Positions 7,434-15,087 of a stretch of DNA of 41,842 nt are shown here, piece after piece. A program made the translations under genes and the position numbers. Numbering within the stretch: position 1 is the stretch's first letter; every line of letters starts with the position of its first letter. The DNA is from Humidesulfovibrio sp. (GTDB lineage: Bacteria > Desulfobacterota > Desulfovibrionia > Desulfovibrionales > Desulfovibrionaceae). The notes beneath the pieces are model-generated. The model did not search any database and was not told the DNA's origin. It saw only the letters and a program-made list of their open reading frames with translations. The DNA lies in assembly GCF_031082295.1 (NCBI RefSeq), contig NZ_JAVHLD010000027.1, forward strand, positions 1 to 41,842, in the 5' to 3' direction.

Positions 7434-8540
7434 TCAGCCGAAGTTCAGGATAACGGAGAACGCCCCGAAGCTGACCCACACCGGCGCGCCCGCCTTGAGG
7501 CCCAGGCGCTTGGCGCTCTCGGCGGTGACCACGGCGGCCAGCCGGGTGCCGTCGGACAGCTCGGCCACCACCTCCGCGGCCACGGGCTCGTCCGCGTGGG
7601 CCAGGATGCGGCGCACCACGGCCGGGTAGCGGTTGGCGGCGGTGGACAAGGGTTCCTCGGCCCCGGCGCTCAGCTGCACCCAGGGCGCCTTGATGTCCGC
7701 CGTGGCCAGCACCCCGGGCCGGATGCCCAGGCGCTCCACGCTGTCCGTGGTGACCACGCTCACCACCTTGAACCCGCCCAGGCTGGTCAGCTCCACGCTG
7801 CTGACCACCGGCCCGGCGGTGACGCCGGTGATCTGCCCGGCGAAGCGGTTGCGCGCGCTGGACTTGCGGCGCTCCTCGCGCTTCAGGTAGTCCTCCACGA
7901 TGCGCCCGGCCTCGTCCTCGGAATAGTCGCAGAAGGCGGCGGTGAGGCTGGCCGAGGACTGGCCCAGCAGGCGCTGGACCACGGGCAGGGGCACGTCCTG
8001 GCGCACCAGGCTGCGCGCAAGCGACCGCCGCAGCACGCTGGGGCTTGCCAGCTCGCGCGGGATTCCCGCCTCAAGCGCGCGCTCGTAGAACTTGCGGCGC
8101 ACGTGGCCCTGGTCCATGTCGAAGAGCCCGGCCGGGCCGGAGGCCAGGCTGCCCATGAGCTCCTCGTCGGCCAGGGCGGCGCGCAGCTCTCTCGCCACGT
8201 CCGAGGGCAGGGGCACCTCGCGGTCGCCTCCTGCGGAGTGCGGGGCGGAGTGCGGGCCGGAGCGGAAACGTGCCAGGGGCCGCGCGGGCTCCAGGTCCAG
8301 GTCGCGGCCCGCGTCGAGGCCCAGGACCTCGCCCAGGCGCGCGCCGGTGGAGCGCAGGAGCAGGAAGATGAGCAGCAGCCGCTGGCGCGAGAGGCGGTCG
8401 GCATGGCGGCGCGAGGCGGCCACCCAGGCCCGGAAGGCCTGCTCCAGAGCGGACAGCTGCGCCGGGTCCAGCCCGCGCTGGCCCTGGTCGGGCGTCGTGT
8501 CCGCGCCTGTGTCCCGTGCGCCGTTTGGCGTCCTAACCAT
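7434..8540 (-). CDS. tunR: TunR-like tungstate/molybdate-responsive regulator (integrase fold plus two TOBE domains)
   Basis: This 368-residue fusion has a tyrosine-recombinase catalytic fold (about 30-220) followed by two Mop/TOBE domains (about 232-292 and 307-368), the fold that binds molybdate or tungstate. The integrase box I arginine is present (TGARLGE, Arg68). The box II histidine is serine (SPSVLRRS, Ser168), and the usual LGH is LGQ (194), so recombination is unlikely. Tyr206 remains. This architecture is that of the TunR tungstate-responsive repressor/activator family described in Desulfovibrio (recalled knowledge). The frame is open into the divergent gene, but a GGAGG site before ATG 8540 supports this start. 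It is divergent from a TSUP permease, its probable target, and leads an operon with two radical SAM genes. Confidence 0.85.
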   Translation of the reverse strand: MVRTPNGARDTGADTTPDQGQRGLDPAQLSALEQAFRAWVAASRRHADRLSRQRLLLIFLLLRSTGARLGEVLGLDAGRDLDLEPARPLARFRSGPHSAPHSAGGDREVPLPSDVARELRAALADEELMGSLASGPAGLFDMDQGHVRRKFYERALEAGIPRELASPSVLRRSLARSLVRQDVPLPVVQRLLGQSSASLTAAFCDYSEDEAGRIVEDYLKREERRKSSARNRFAGQITGVTAGPVVSSVELTSLGGFKVVSVVTTDSVERLGIRPGVLATADIKAPWVQLSAGAEEPLSTAANRYPAVVRRILAHADEPVAAEVVAELSDGTRLAAVVTAESAKRLGLKAGAPVWVSFGAFSVILNFG

Positions 8541-8629
8541 TCCCGCCTCCGTTTCGCCGCGTGGGGTGCGCCCTGTGGGCCGCGGCAAGATCCTCTGTAC
8601 GTCCAATCGCCTTTGCTGCCAAGGGGGGA

Positions 8630-8641
8630 CGCAATATTGCG
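8630..8641. promoter_or_regulatory. Candidate regulator site, tunR side
   Basis: CGCAATATTGCG is a perfect 12-base palindrome, 90 bases upstream of the tunR-like start. Its core GCAATATT recurs at 8704-8711 on the permease side. Confidence 0.45.
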
Positions 8642-8690
8642 CCGTGCACAAAAAAAAGAGTGACAATTTTGTTGCAGCGAGGTAGCCTGT

Positions 8691-8718
8691 TGTCACTGGA
8701 ATAGCAATATTCGTGACA
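8691..8718. promoter_or_regulatory. Candidate regulator dyad, TSUP side
   Basis: TGTCAC (8691-8696) and GTGACA (8713-8718) flank an inner GAATA-GCAA-TATTC hairpin, making a nearly continuous 28-base dyad with a two-base asymmetry. It ends 42 bases before the permease start. No good -35/-10 pair is visible around it, which would suit an activated promoter. Confidence 0.5.
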
Positions 8719-8760
8719 GCAACCCAAGGCGGAGGCCCGCACCGCCCACAGGAGGCCGCC

Positions 8761-9720
8761 ATGCTCTTTTCCGTCGCAGGCATCGAGGTCCAGCCCTGGA
8801 TTCCGCCGCTGGTGGCGCTGGTCATCTCCTTCTTCACGTCCATGGGCGGCGTGTCCGGAGCCTTTCTGCTGCTGCCCTTCCAGATGAGCGTGCTGGGCTA
8901 CGTGAACCCTTCCGTCAGCTCCACCAACCAGTTCTACAACATCGTGGCCATTCCGAGCGGCGTCTGGCGCTACATCAAGGAAGGCCGCATGGTCTGGCCG
9001 CTCACCTGGGTGGTCATCGTGGGCACGCTTCCGGGCGTGTTCATCGGCGCCATCATCCGCGTGCAGTACCTGCCGAACGCCAAGAACTTCAAGCTCTTCG
9101 CCGCGTGCGTGCTGCTCTACATCGGCGTGCGCATGGCGCGCGACCTCATCAAGCAGATGAAGGGCCAGGGCGGCGGGGCCAAGGCCGCCGAGGAACGCTT
9201 CCAGGCACAGGTGGCGCGCTTCCGCGAGAAGGCCAAGACGAGCGAGGCGCATGGCGAGAAGCTGGCCGCAGTGCGCGTGGTGCGCTTCAGCGCCACCCGC
9301 ATCGCCTACGAGTTCTATGGCGAAACCTACGACGTGCCGACCTTCGGCATCCTGTCGCTCTCGTTCATCGTGGGCATCGTGGGCGGGGTGTACGGCATCG
9401 GCGGCGGGGCCATCATCGCGCCGTTCTTCGTGTCCTTCTTCGGCCTGCCGGTCTACACCGTGGCCGGGGCCGCGCTCATGGGCACCTTCATCACCAGCGT
9501 CGCGGGGGTGGCCTTCTACCAGGCCATCGCGCCCTTCTATCCCACCATGTCCGTGGCCCCGGACTGGCTGCTGGGGTTCCTCTTCGGCATCGGCGGCACG
9601 GCTGGCATGTACCTGGGCGCGCGCTGCCAGAAGTTCGTGCCCGCGCGCTACATCAAGTGGATGCTCTCCGCCCTCATCGTATTTTTGGCGCTCAAGTACG
9701 TGCGCGACTTCCTCGCCTGA
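8761..9720 (+). CDS. TSUP-family membrane permease (DUF81, sulfite exporter TauE/SafE-like)
   Basis: This 319-residue integral membrane protein has the two-half TSUP architecture. An N-terminal half with GGVSGAFLLLPFQM and SSTNQFYNIVAIPSG is followed by a hydrophilic loop (about 135-190) and a second half with GGVYGIGGGAI and GTFITSVAGVAFY. Family members move sulfite, sulfonates or other small anions. The location opposite a TunR-like regulator makes an oxyanion such as tungstate or molybdate a plausible substrate here (inference). The start has an AGGAGG site 5 bases upstream of ATG 8761. A strong hairpin terminator follows. Confidence 0.9.
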   Translation: MLFSVAGIEVQPWIPPLVALVISFFTSMGGVSGAFLLLPFQMSVLGYVNPSVSSTNQFYNIVAIPSGVWRYIKEGRMVWPLTWVVIVGTLPGVFIGAIIRVQYLPNAKNFKLFAACVLLYIGVRMARDLIKQMKGQGGGAKAAEERFQAQVARFREKAKTSEAHGEKLAAVRVVRFSATRIAYEFYGETYDVPTFGILSLSFIVGIVGGVYGIGGGAIIAPFFVSFFGLPVYTVAGAALMGTFITSVAGVAFYQAIAPFYPTMSVAPDWLLGFLFGIGGTAGMYLGARCQKFVPARYIKWMLSALIVFLALKYVRDFLA

Positions 9721-9780
9721 GCCAAGGCCCGTTTCCACGGCCCGCCCGCCCTCGCAGTGCGGTTCGGCCGCAGCTCCCGG

Positions 9781-9818
9781 CAGCCCCCGATCCTCCAGCG
9801 GGGGCTGTCTCCTTTGTC
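9781..9818 (+). terminator. Terminator after the TSUP gene
   Basis: CAGCCCCCG (9781-9789) pairs perfectly with CGGGGGCTG (9799-9807), and a T-rich run, TCTCCTTTGTCTT, follows. Confidence 0.75.
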
Positions 9819-9886
9819 TTCCGGGGCTTGAGCCACGGCGGCATATGGGCTATCTTTCGACGATCTGCCGTGCTTCTGGAGGTCCC

Positions 9887-10537
9887 GTGCGTCGACTGCT
9901 CCCCGTTCCGCTCTGCTGCCTGCTGGTCCTGGCCCTGGCCGCTTCCGCCCTGGCCGCCAAGGAGTCGGACCTCGCGCCCATCGTCGCGCAGGACTACGCC
10001 GTGCTGCCGGGCGATCCGGCCTGGCCGCTCTCGCGCCATAAATCCGGCCCGCTGGCCTACGAGATCAGCCTGGATCCGCAGGCCGCGCCGCCTGGAGCCG
10101 CCGCCGGCCAGGTTTCGCCCGGAGCCTTCCGCATCGACTTCGACCTGGCGGCCAAGGCCGAGGACTGCGCCTGCATCGGCACCACGGTGCGCCTGAGCCA
10201 CTACCGCTCGCGCGGCATCGAGTTCGCTGTGCGCGCCAGCCGCCCCGTGGCCGGTGTGATCTACATCACCACCTCCAGCACCGACGACCGCAACAGCCGC
10301 GACCGTTTCTTCGGGACGTTCCACGTGGGCGAGGGCTGGAAGGTGCTGCGGCTGCGGTTCAGCTCGCTGGCGGCCGACCCCTCCTGGCCGGCCGAGGCGG
10401 CGCGCTCCGGGTTCACCGCGGGGGACGTGGTGCTCCGGCCGGACAGCGTGGAAGCCATCCGCATCGGCATGGACGCGCGGCGCACCGAGCCGGGCCGAGG
10501 CGTGTTGTGGGTGGGCGGGGTGCGCTTCTTCCGCTAG
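9887..10537 (+). CDS. Exported protein of unknown function, beta-rich CBM-like
   Basis: This 216-residue protein has a Sec signal peptide (residues 1-22, ending ALA). The mature part is rich in alternating beta-type segments and includes GAFRIDFDLA, GIEFAVRA, GVIYITTSS and GEGWKVLRLRF. This pattern resembles jelly-roll carbohydrate-binding or CIA30-like modules, but I cannot name a family. Start choice: GTG at 9887 follows a GGAGG site and begins directly with the signal peptide; an in-frame ATG at 9845 would add 14 residues without a ribosome site. A pair of cysteines (DCACIG) near the middle could form a disulfide. It is followed by a methyl-accepting protein gene, from which it is separated by 171 bases. 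Confidence 0.75.
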   Translation: MRRLLPVPLCCLLVLALAASALAAKESDLAPIVAQDYAVLPGDPAWPLSRHKSGPLAYEISLDPQAAPPGAAAGQVSPGAFRIDFDLAAKAEDCACIGTTVRLSHYRSRGIEFAVRASRPVAGVIYITTSSTDDRNSRDRFFGTFHVGEGWKVLRLRFSSLAADPSWPAEAARSGFTAGDVVLRPDSVEAIRIGMDARRTEPGRGVLWVGGVRFFR

Positions 10538-10708
10538 TTTTTTTGCGAATTCTGCGAGTATTTCATCACTGCGTATTCTTCCTGGTTGCGCAGAGGCGCT
10601 TCAGGGCTTATCATAAGAGTCGAACCCCCCTGTTTCCGTTTTCTGGCACAATCCTTAGGCAGGCTACCGCTCAGACATTTTCTGCTGTCGACCCCCTGGA
10701 GGTTCACC

Positions 10709-12562
10709 ATGCTCCGCGAGAGACTTCGTGACGTCAACACCGCCGTCAAGCTTTACGGGCTGTTCGCCGCTGTTGTCGCAGTGTTTGTCTGCCTCATCTT
10801 CTTCTACTTCATGCCCTACTACGAAGAAGACCTCATGCGTGGCCGGAGGCAGGGGCTGGCCGACACCACCGACCTGGCGTTCACCTTGATGACCGAGTAC
10901 CAGGCACGGGTGGACAAGGGCGAGTTCACGCTCGAGGAGGCGCAAAAGCGCGCGGCCACCCGCCTGAAGAACATGCGCTACGGCAACAACGACTATTTCT
11001 GGATCAACGACATGGGCAAGCCCTTCCCGGTCATGGTCATGCACCCCACTGTGCCCGCCCTGGACGGCAAGGTGCTTGATGCCGAGAAGTTCAACAAGTC
11101 GACGCACTTCTGGCTGGGTGACGACCCCGCCAGCGTGGCCCAGGCCTACCCCGGCGGCACCAAGAACCTGTTCCAGGCCTTTGTGGATGTCTGCGACAAG
11201 GCCGGAGAGGGCTACGTGCGCTACGTCTGGCCCAAGCCCAAGAAGGAGGGCGGGGTCACAACCGAGCTCTATCCCAAGATCTCCTTCGTCAAGGTCTTCA
11301 AGCCCTGGGGCTGGCTGGTCGGAACCGGGCTCTACGTCGACGACATCCACGCCAAGGCCAACGAGCTGCGCATTATGCTGGTCTGGCTTGTGGGCGGGCT
11401 GGTGCTGATTCTCTCCTTCGTCGTGTTTTACCTGGTGCGCCTCATTTCCAAGCCCATTGCGCAGCTCTCCGGCATGGCCAACAGGGTGGCCGCCGGCAAC
11501 CTGGAGACCAGGGAAAGCGAGCGCTTCCACGGTGAGATGGGGGTGCTGCAGCGTTCCATTGAGACCATGGTCGGCACCATGCGCGACAAGATCAACGAAG
11601 CGCAGCACAGCTGCAAGCTGGCCGAGGAGGAGACCCAGGTGGCGCAAAAGGCCATCGCCGAGGCCGAGGAAGCCAAGGCCCAGGCCGCACGCGCCACCAG
11701 GGAGGGGATGCTCCAGGCCGCCGGAAGGCTGCGCGGCGTGTCCCAGACCATCGGCGAGGTCAGCCGTGACATCTCCGCGCGCATCGATTCCTCCCGCAAG
11801 GGCTCGGACCTGCAGAAGGACCGCCTGGGCGAGACCGCCACGGCCATGGAGGAGATGAACGCCACGGTGCTGGCGGTGGCGAGCAACGCGGGCCAGGCGG
11901 CCGAGGCCGCTGACCAGGCCAAGCGCAAGGCCCAGGAAGGCGCGGGCGTGGTCAACAAGGTGGTGCTGGCCATCCAGGCCGTGTACGAGCAGGCCCAGGG
12001 GCTCAAGACCAACATGGGCCAGCTGGGCAAGCAGGCCGACGGCATCGGCCAGGTCATGAGCGTCATCAACGACATCGCCGACCAGACCAACCTGCTGGCG
12101 CTGAACGCCGCCATCGAGGCCGCGAGAGCGGGCGACGCCGGGCGCGGCTTCGCCGTCGTGGCCGACGAGGTGCGCAAGCTGGCCGAGAAGACCATGACCG
12201 CCACCAAGGAGGTGGCCCAGGCCATCAGCGACATCCAGAAGGGCACGCGGGAAAATATCACCAACGTGGATCAGGCCGTCCTGCGCATCGAGGAGGCCAC
12301 GGGCCTGGCCAAGAACTCCGGCGAGGCGCTCTCCGGCATCGTCTCCTTCGTGGAGAGCTCGTCCGACCAGGTGCGCGCCATCGCGGCGGCAAGCGGCCAG
12401 CAGTCCTCGGCCAGCGACGAGATCAACCGCTCGCTCGACGACATCAACCGCATCGCCTCGGAAACCGCGGAGGCCATGAGCGAGGCGGTGGAAGCGGTGA
12501 ACGGGCTGGTGGAGCAGTCGCACGTCCTGCTCGGCCTGGTGCAGGAACTGGAGAGCGCGTAG
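10709..12562 (+). CDS. Methyl-accepting chemotaxis protein, single-Cache sensor
   Basis: This 617-residue chemoreceptor has a transmembrane segment at about 15-36. A periplasmic single Cache domain (about 40-215) carries the typical [13 protein letters not shown] and [12 protein letters not shown] motifs. A second membrane segment lies at about 222-244, then HAMP (245-297), a long coiled coil and a signalling domain. The signalling hairpin tip reads [20 protein letters not shown], followed by [14 protein letters not shown]. No C-terminal CheR-binding pentapeptide is seen (it ends ELESA). Cache sensors of this kind commonly bind small carboxylates; the ligand here is unknown. The frame is open upstream, but GGAGG before ATG 10709 fixes the start. 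Confidence 0.95.
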   Translation: MLRERLRDVNTAVKLYGLFAAVVAVFVCLIFFYFMPYYEEDLMRGRRQGLADTTDLAFTLMTEYQARVDKGEFTLEEAQKRAATRLKNMRYGNNDYFWINDMGKPFPVMVMHPTVPALDGKVLDAEKFNKSTHFWLGDDPASVAQAYPGGTKNLFQAFVDVCDKAGEGYVRYVWPKPKKEGGVTTELYPKISFVKVFKPWGWLVGTGLYVDDIHAKANELRIMLVWLVGGLVLILSFVVFYLVRLISKPIAQLSGMANRVAAGNLETRESERFHGEMGVLQRSIETMVGTMRDKINEAQHSCKLAEEETQVAQKAIAEAEEAKAQAARATREGMLQAAGRLRGVSQTIGEVSRDISARIDSSRKGSDLQKDRLGETATAMEEMNATVLAVASNAGQAAEAADQAKRKAQEGAGVVNKVVLAIQAVYEQAQGLKTNMGQLGKQADGIGQVMSVINDIADQTNLLALNAAIEAARAGDAGRGFAVVADEVRKLAEKTMTATKEVAQAISDIQKGTRENITNVDQAVLRIEEATGLAKNSGEALSGIVSFVESSSDQVRAIAAASGQQSSASDEINRSLDDINRIASETAEAMSEAVEAVNGLVEQSHVLLGLVQELESA

Positions 12563-12593
12563 CGCGGGCGCGGCAAACCCTCATCGACGAAAC

Positions 12594-12627
12594 AAAAAGC
12601 CCCCTGGCGCGTGCCGGGGGGCTTTTT
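12594..12627. terminator. Bidirectional terminator between convergent genes
   Basis: AAAAAGCCCCC (12594-12604) pairs with GGGGGGCTTTTT (12616-12627), with an extra TGGC/GCC pairing in the loop. A- and T-runs flank both sides, so it serves the chemoreceptor gene (plus) and the caspase-SUMF gene (minus, stop at 12649). Confidence 0.9.
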
Positions 12628-12648
12628 CGTGTGCTCCTGGGGACGTTG

Positions 12649-14595
12649 TTAGGGGACGCGCACGAGGCGGAAGCCGACGCTGCCGTACCTTTCGAAGGGC
12701 TTGAAGCGGAGCCTGAAGGTTGTGCGGACCTGTGTCGGTCCATAAAGCCAGCTGCCGCCACGGATTACCCGGCCCGAACCGCCACCAGTGACAACAGGAT
12801 TCACCTGGGAATCGTAAGGATAATCCGCCTTCATGTCCTCGACCCACTCCCAGACGTTTCCGGTCATGTCATGCAATCCAAGACCGTTCGGGGCTTTGGT
12901 GCCCACGGCATGCGTGGACCTGCCGCCATTCTGTTGGTGCCAGGCAACCCTGTCGATGTCATTGCCGCCGGCGTATATCTCTGGCCTGCCGCCGCTCCGG
13001 GCTGCATACTCCCACTCTGCCTCCGTGGCCAAGCGGAACTTGGCGGAACCTTGGGCGTTCAACTTGGAGATGAATGCCTTGGCGTCGTCCCAGGAGACCT
13101 CCTCCACCGGGAATCTCTCACCTTTCTTGAAATAGGAAGGGTTGCTGCCCATGATCTTCTGCCACTGCCCCTGCGTCACCTCGAACCTGCCCAGCCAAAA
13201 GCCATCGAGACGAACAGTATGCACCGGCTTCTCGTCATCGTCGCACTCACCCGCCCAAGGCCCGCAGCCCATTTCGAACTCACCGCCCGGCACCCAGGCA
13301 AACTCCATGCCGGTCACCGGCTCGGTCCAGGTGTCGCCGGCCGTGGGTCCACCCGCCTGGGCCGACGGGGCCTGCTTGGGCGGTGCGGCCATGGCCTGCT
13401 GCATCGGCCTGGGCCCCGTCCCCTTGAGCCGGATGAGCCGCGCCTTGCCCGTGTTGCCGGACTCGGTCAGGTAGTCCATGGGGATGACGTTCAGGTCGCC
13501 CGAGAGGTTGCAGGTGTAGTCGGTGTAGGTGGTGCCCGCCATGCCGAGCAGGCCCTTCTTGTAGGTGAAGCGGAAGGCCAGCGTGTTTCCTTCCACGCGC
13601 ACGCCGCTGATGCCCACGGGTGAAACCCCGCCCGTCGAGCCGCTCGGCGTTCCGACGAGTTCGTCTCCCTGGAGCGCGAAATCGAAGATCAGGCCGTTCT
13701 TGCCCGTGTCGGCCCCGGCCTCGGCGTACTTCCCGGCCAGCCGCTGCTTCAGGTCCGCCAGGGGCGCCAGGGCCGGCTTTTCAACGGGCGCCGGGGCCAG
13801 GGCAAGCTGCGTCGGAGCCGGCGCCGCCGGGGCCGAGGCCCCCGCACCCGCGAAATAGAAATCCCCGCGCAGGGAGGTGGACTCCCAGGGCACCTGCTTG
13901 TCCTTGGTGGCGCGCATGACCTCGTCGCGCACGCGCTTGAACATCTGCTCCACGGGCTGGCCCGGAGTGCGCATGGCCTGGAGCAGCTTCTCGGTATACA
14001 GGCCGTTCTTGCCCACTCCGTCCGCCGCAACGGAGTCCGGGGCCGTGGCGTAGGCGATGATGGAGCCCTTGGGAGCGTCCATCTTGGCCAGGCCCTGTTC
14101 CGCGCTGCGCCAACTGCGGGCGAAGGGGTTGTTGCGGCAGGCGTCCAGGATGACGATGTTCAGGTTGTTGCCCGCGTTCTCCATGCGTCCCAGCACCAGC
14201 CCGGCGTCCATGCACTTGTACCTGGTGTCCTGCTCGGCCTCGAGCCGCGCGTCCACGGGCACTAGATAGTTGCGACCATTCACCTGCAGGCCGTGCCCGG
14301 CGAAGTAGAACAGCCCGGCTCCGCCCGTTTTGAGCTTGCCCCAGAATTCGTTTACCGCGCCCTCCATCTGGGCGAGGCTGGCGTTCTCCCTCGCTATGAC
14401 CTCAAAGCCCAGGCTGCGCAGAGCGCGGGCCATGTCGCGGGCGTCGTTGACGGGGTTTTTGAGTGGGGCGGTGGGGTAGGCGGCATTGCCGATGACCAGT
14501 GCGATGCGGCGTTCGGCATTCGGGGCTGCCTGGGCTGGGGCGGCTAAGCACAGAAGCAGGGCAAGGGCGAGCAGAGCGAGGACGGATCGGCGCAT
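12649..14595 (-). CDS. Exported caspase-like peptidase with C-terminal SUMF1/C-lectin domain
   Basis: This 648-residue protein has a Sec signal peptide (1-23). The peptidase C14 domain (about 28-250) shows the dyad His101 (FYFAGHG) and Cys153 (ILDACRNNPF). A linker and an unassigned beta-rich domain follow (about 285-395), then a formylglycine-generating-enzyme-like domain (about 420-648) with WVPGGEFEMG, GNVWEW and RGGSW. The C-terminal region lacks the catalytic cysteines of true FGE, so it is probably a binding module. The substrate and trigger are unknown. An AGGAG site precedes ATG 14595. It is downstream of DUF202 and GGDEF/EAL genes on the same strand, with gaps of 82 and 65 bases, so co-transcription is possible. 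Confidence 0.9.
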   Translation of the reverse strand: MRRSVLALLALALLLCLAAPAQAAPNAERRIALVIGNAAYPTAPLKNPVNDARDMARALRSLGFEVIARENASLAQMEGAVNEFWGKLKTGGAGLFYFAGHGLQVNGRNYLVPVDARLEAEQDTRYKCMDAGLVLGRMENAGNNLNIVILDACRNNPFARSWRSAEQGLAKMDAPKGSIIAYATAPDSVAADGVGKNGLYTEKLLQAMRTPGQPVEQMFKRVRDEVMRATKDKQVPWESTSLRGDFYFAGAGASAPAAPAPTQLALAPAPVEKPALAPLADLKQRLAGKYAEAGADTGKNGLIFDFALQGDELVGTPSGSTGGVSPVGISGVRVEGNTLAFRFTYKKGLLGMAGTTYTDYTCNLSGDLNVIPMDYLTESGNTGKARLIRLKGTGPRPMQQAMAAPPKQAPSAQAGGPTAGDTWTEPVTGMEFAWVPGGEFEMGCGPWAGECDDDEKPVHTVRLDGFWLGRFEVTQGQWQKIMGSNPSYFKKGERFPVEEVSWDDAKAFISKLNAQGSAKFRLATEAEWEYAARSGGRPEIYAGGNDIDRVAWHQQNGGRSTHAVGTKAPNGLGLHDMTGNVWEWVEDMKADYPYDSQVNPVVTGGGSGRVIRGGSWLYGPTQVRTTFRLRFKPFERYGSVGFRLVRVP

Positions 14596-14677
14596 GGCAA
14601 GGCTCCTATTTCACGCCAGATACCAGATGCGGCTACAATTGCAATGGCAGGCATATTCGGCCCAGAAGCCCGCGCTG

Positions 14678-15022
14678 CTACTCGGGCACGCGCCCGTTGT
14701 CGTCCGTGGATTGGGACGGCTCGGTCTTCTGTTCCTTGGCGTGGACTTCTAGCACGTGGATGAGCTTGCGCATGCGCTTGTAGCGCGCCACGCCGAGCGC
14801 GATGGTGACGAGCGAGGCGGGCACCAGCACCCAGCCGATCACCGTCAGCGTCGGGTGGTCGAAGAAGTGGATGAAGGTGGCCGCCACGGCCAGTTCGGTC
14901 AGGGCCGTGCGCTGGTAGGCCAGAAACGTGCGCTCGTTGGCCAGGATGGACCGCGCCGCGGCGAGGTGCTCGGTCAGGCTCAGGCGGATGCTGGGGTGTG
15001 TGGCGGAAGGGGGGCTGTCCAT
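14678..15022 (-). CDS. DUF202 family membrane protein
   Basis: This 114-residue protein carries the DUF202 signature ANERTFLAYQRTALTELAVA (residues 28-47). Hydrophobic helices at about 40-55 and 60-80 are followed by a basic segment and a charged C-terminal tail. The family's function is unknown; its domain also occurs in yeast vacuolar VTC1-type proteins (family knowledge). A GGGGAG site precedes ATG 15022. It lies between the GGDEF/EAL gene and the caspase gene on the same strand. Confidence 0.88.
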   Translation of the reverse strand: MDSPPSATHPSIRLSLTEHLAAARSILANERTFLAYQRTALTELAVAATFIHFFDHPTLTVIGWVLVPASLVTIALGVARYKRMRKLIHVLEVHAKEQKTEPSQSTDDNGRVPE

Positions 15023-15087
15023 CGAGATCTCCCCGTTGGAGCGGTTCGTCTGGGGGCTGTTCCGGTGCCGTGCTGGGGGCGGCGCGG

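Noticed and set aside
7434-8540. Active integrase marking a mobile element
   Set aside because: Box II His is replaced by Ser, TOBE domains are fused, there are no att-like repeats, and the neighbourhood is metabolic, so it is a regulator.
6558-8663. 701-codon plus-strand open frame over amrS and tunR
   Set aside because: It lies antisense to two proteins with intact diagnostic motifs, and it has shadow-type composition and no ribosome site.
10610-10665. Sigma-28 or sigma-54 promoter for the chemoreceptor gene
   Set aside because: TGGCAC at about 10644 has no GC at the -12 position, and no GCCGATAA-like box follows a TAAA at the right spacing.
12649-12760. C-terminus of the caspase-SUMF protein as a variable region of a diversity-generating retroelement
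   Set aside because: The C-lectin fold is the right kind, but no reverse transcriptase or template repeat is visible in the window.
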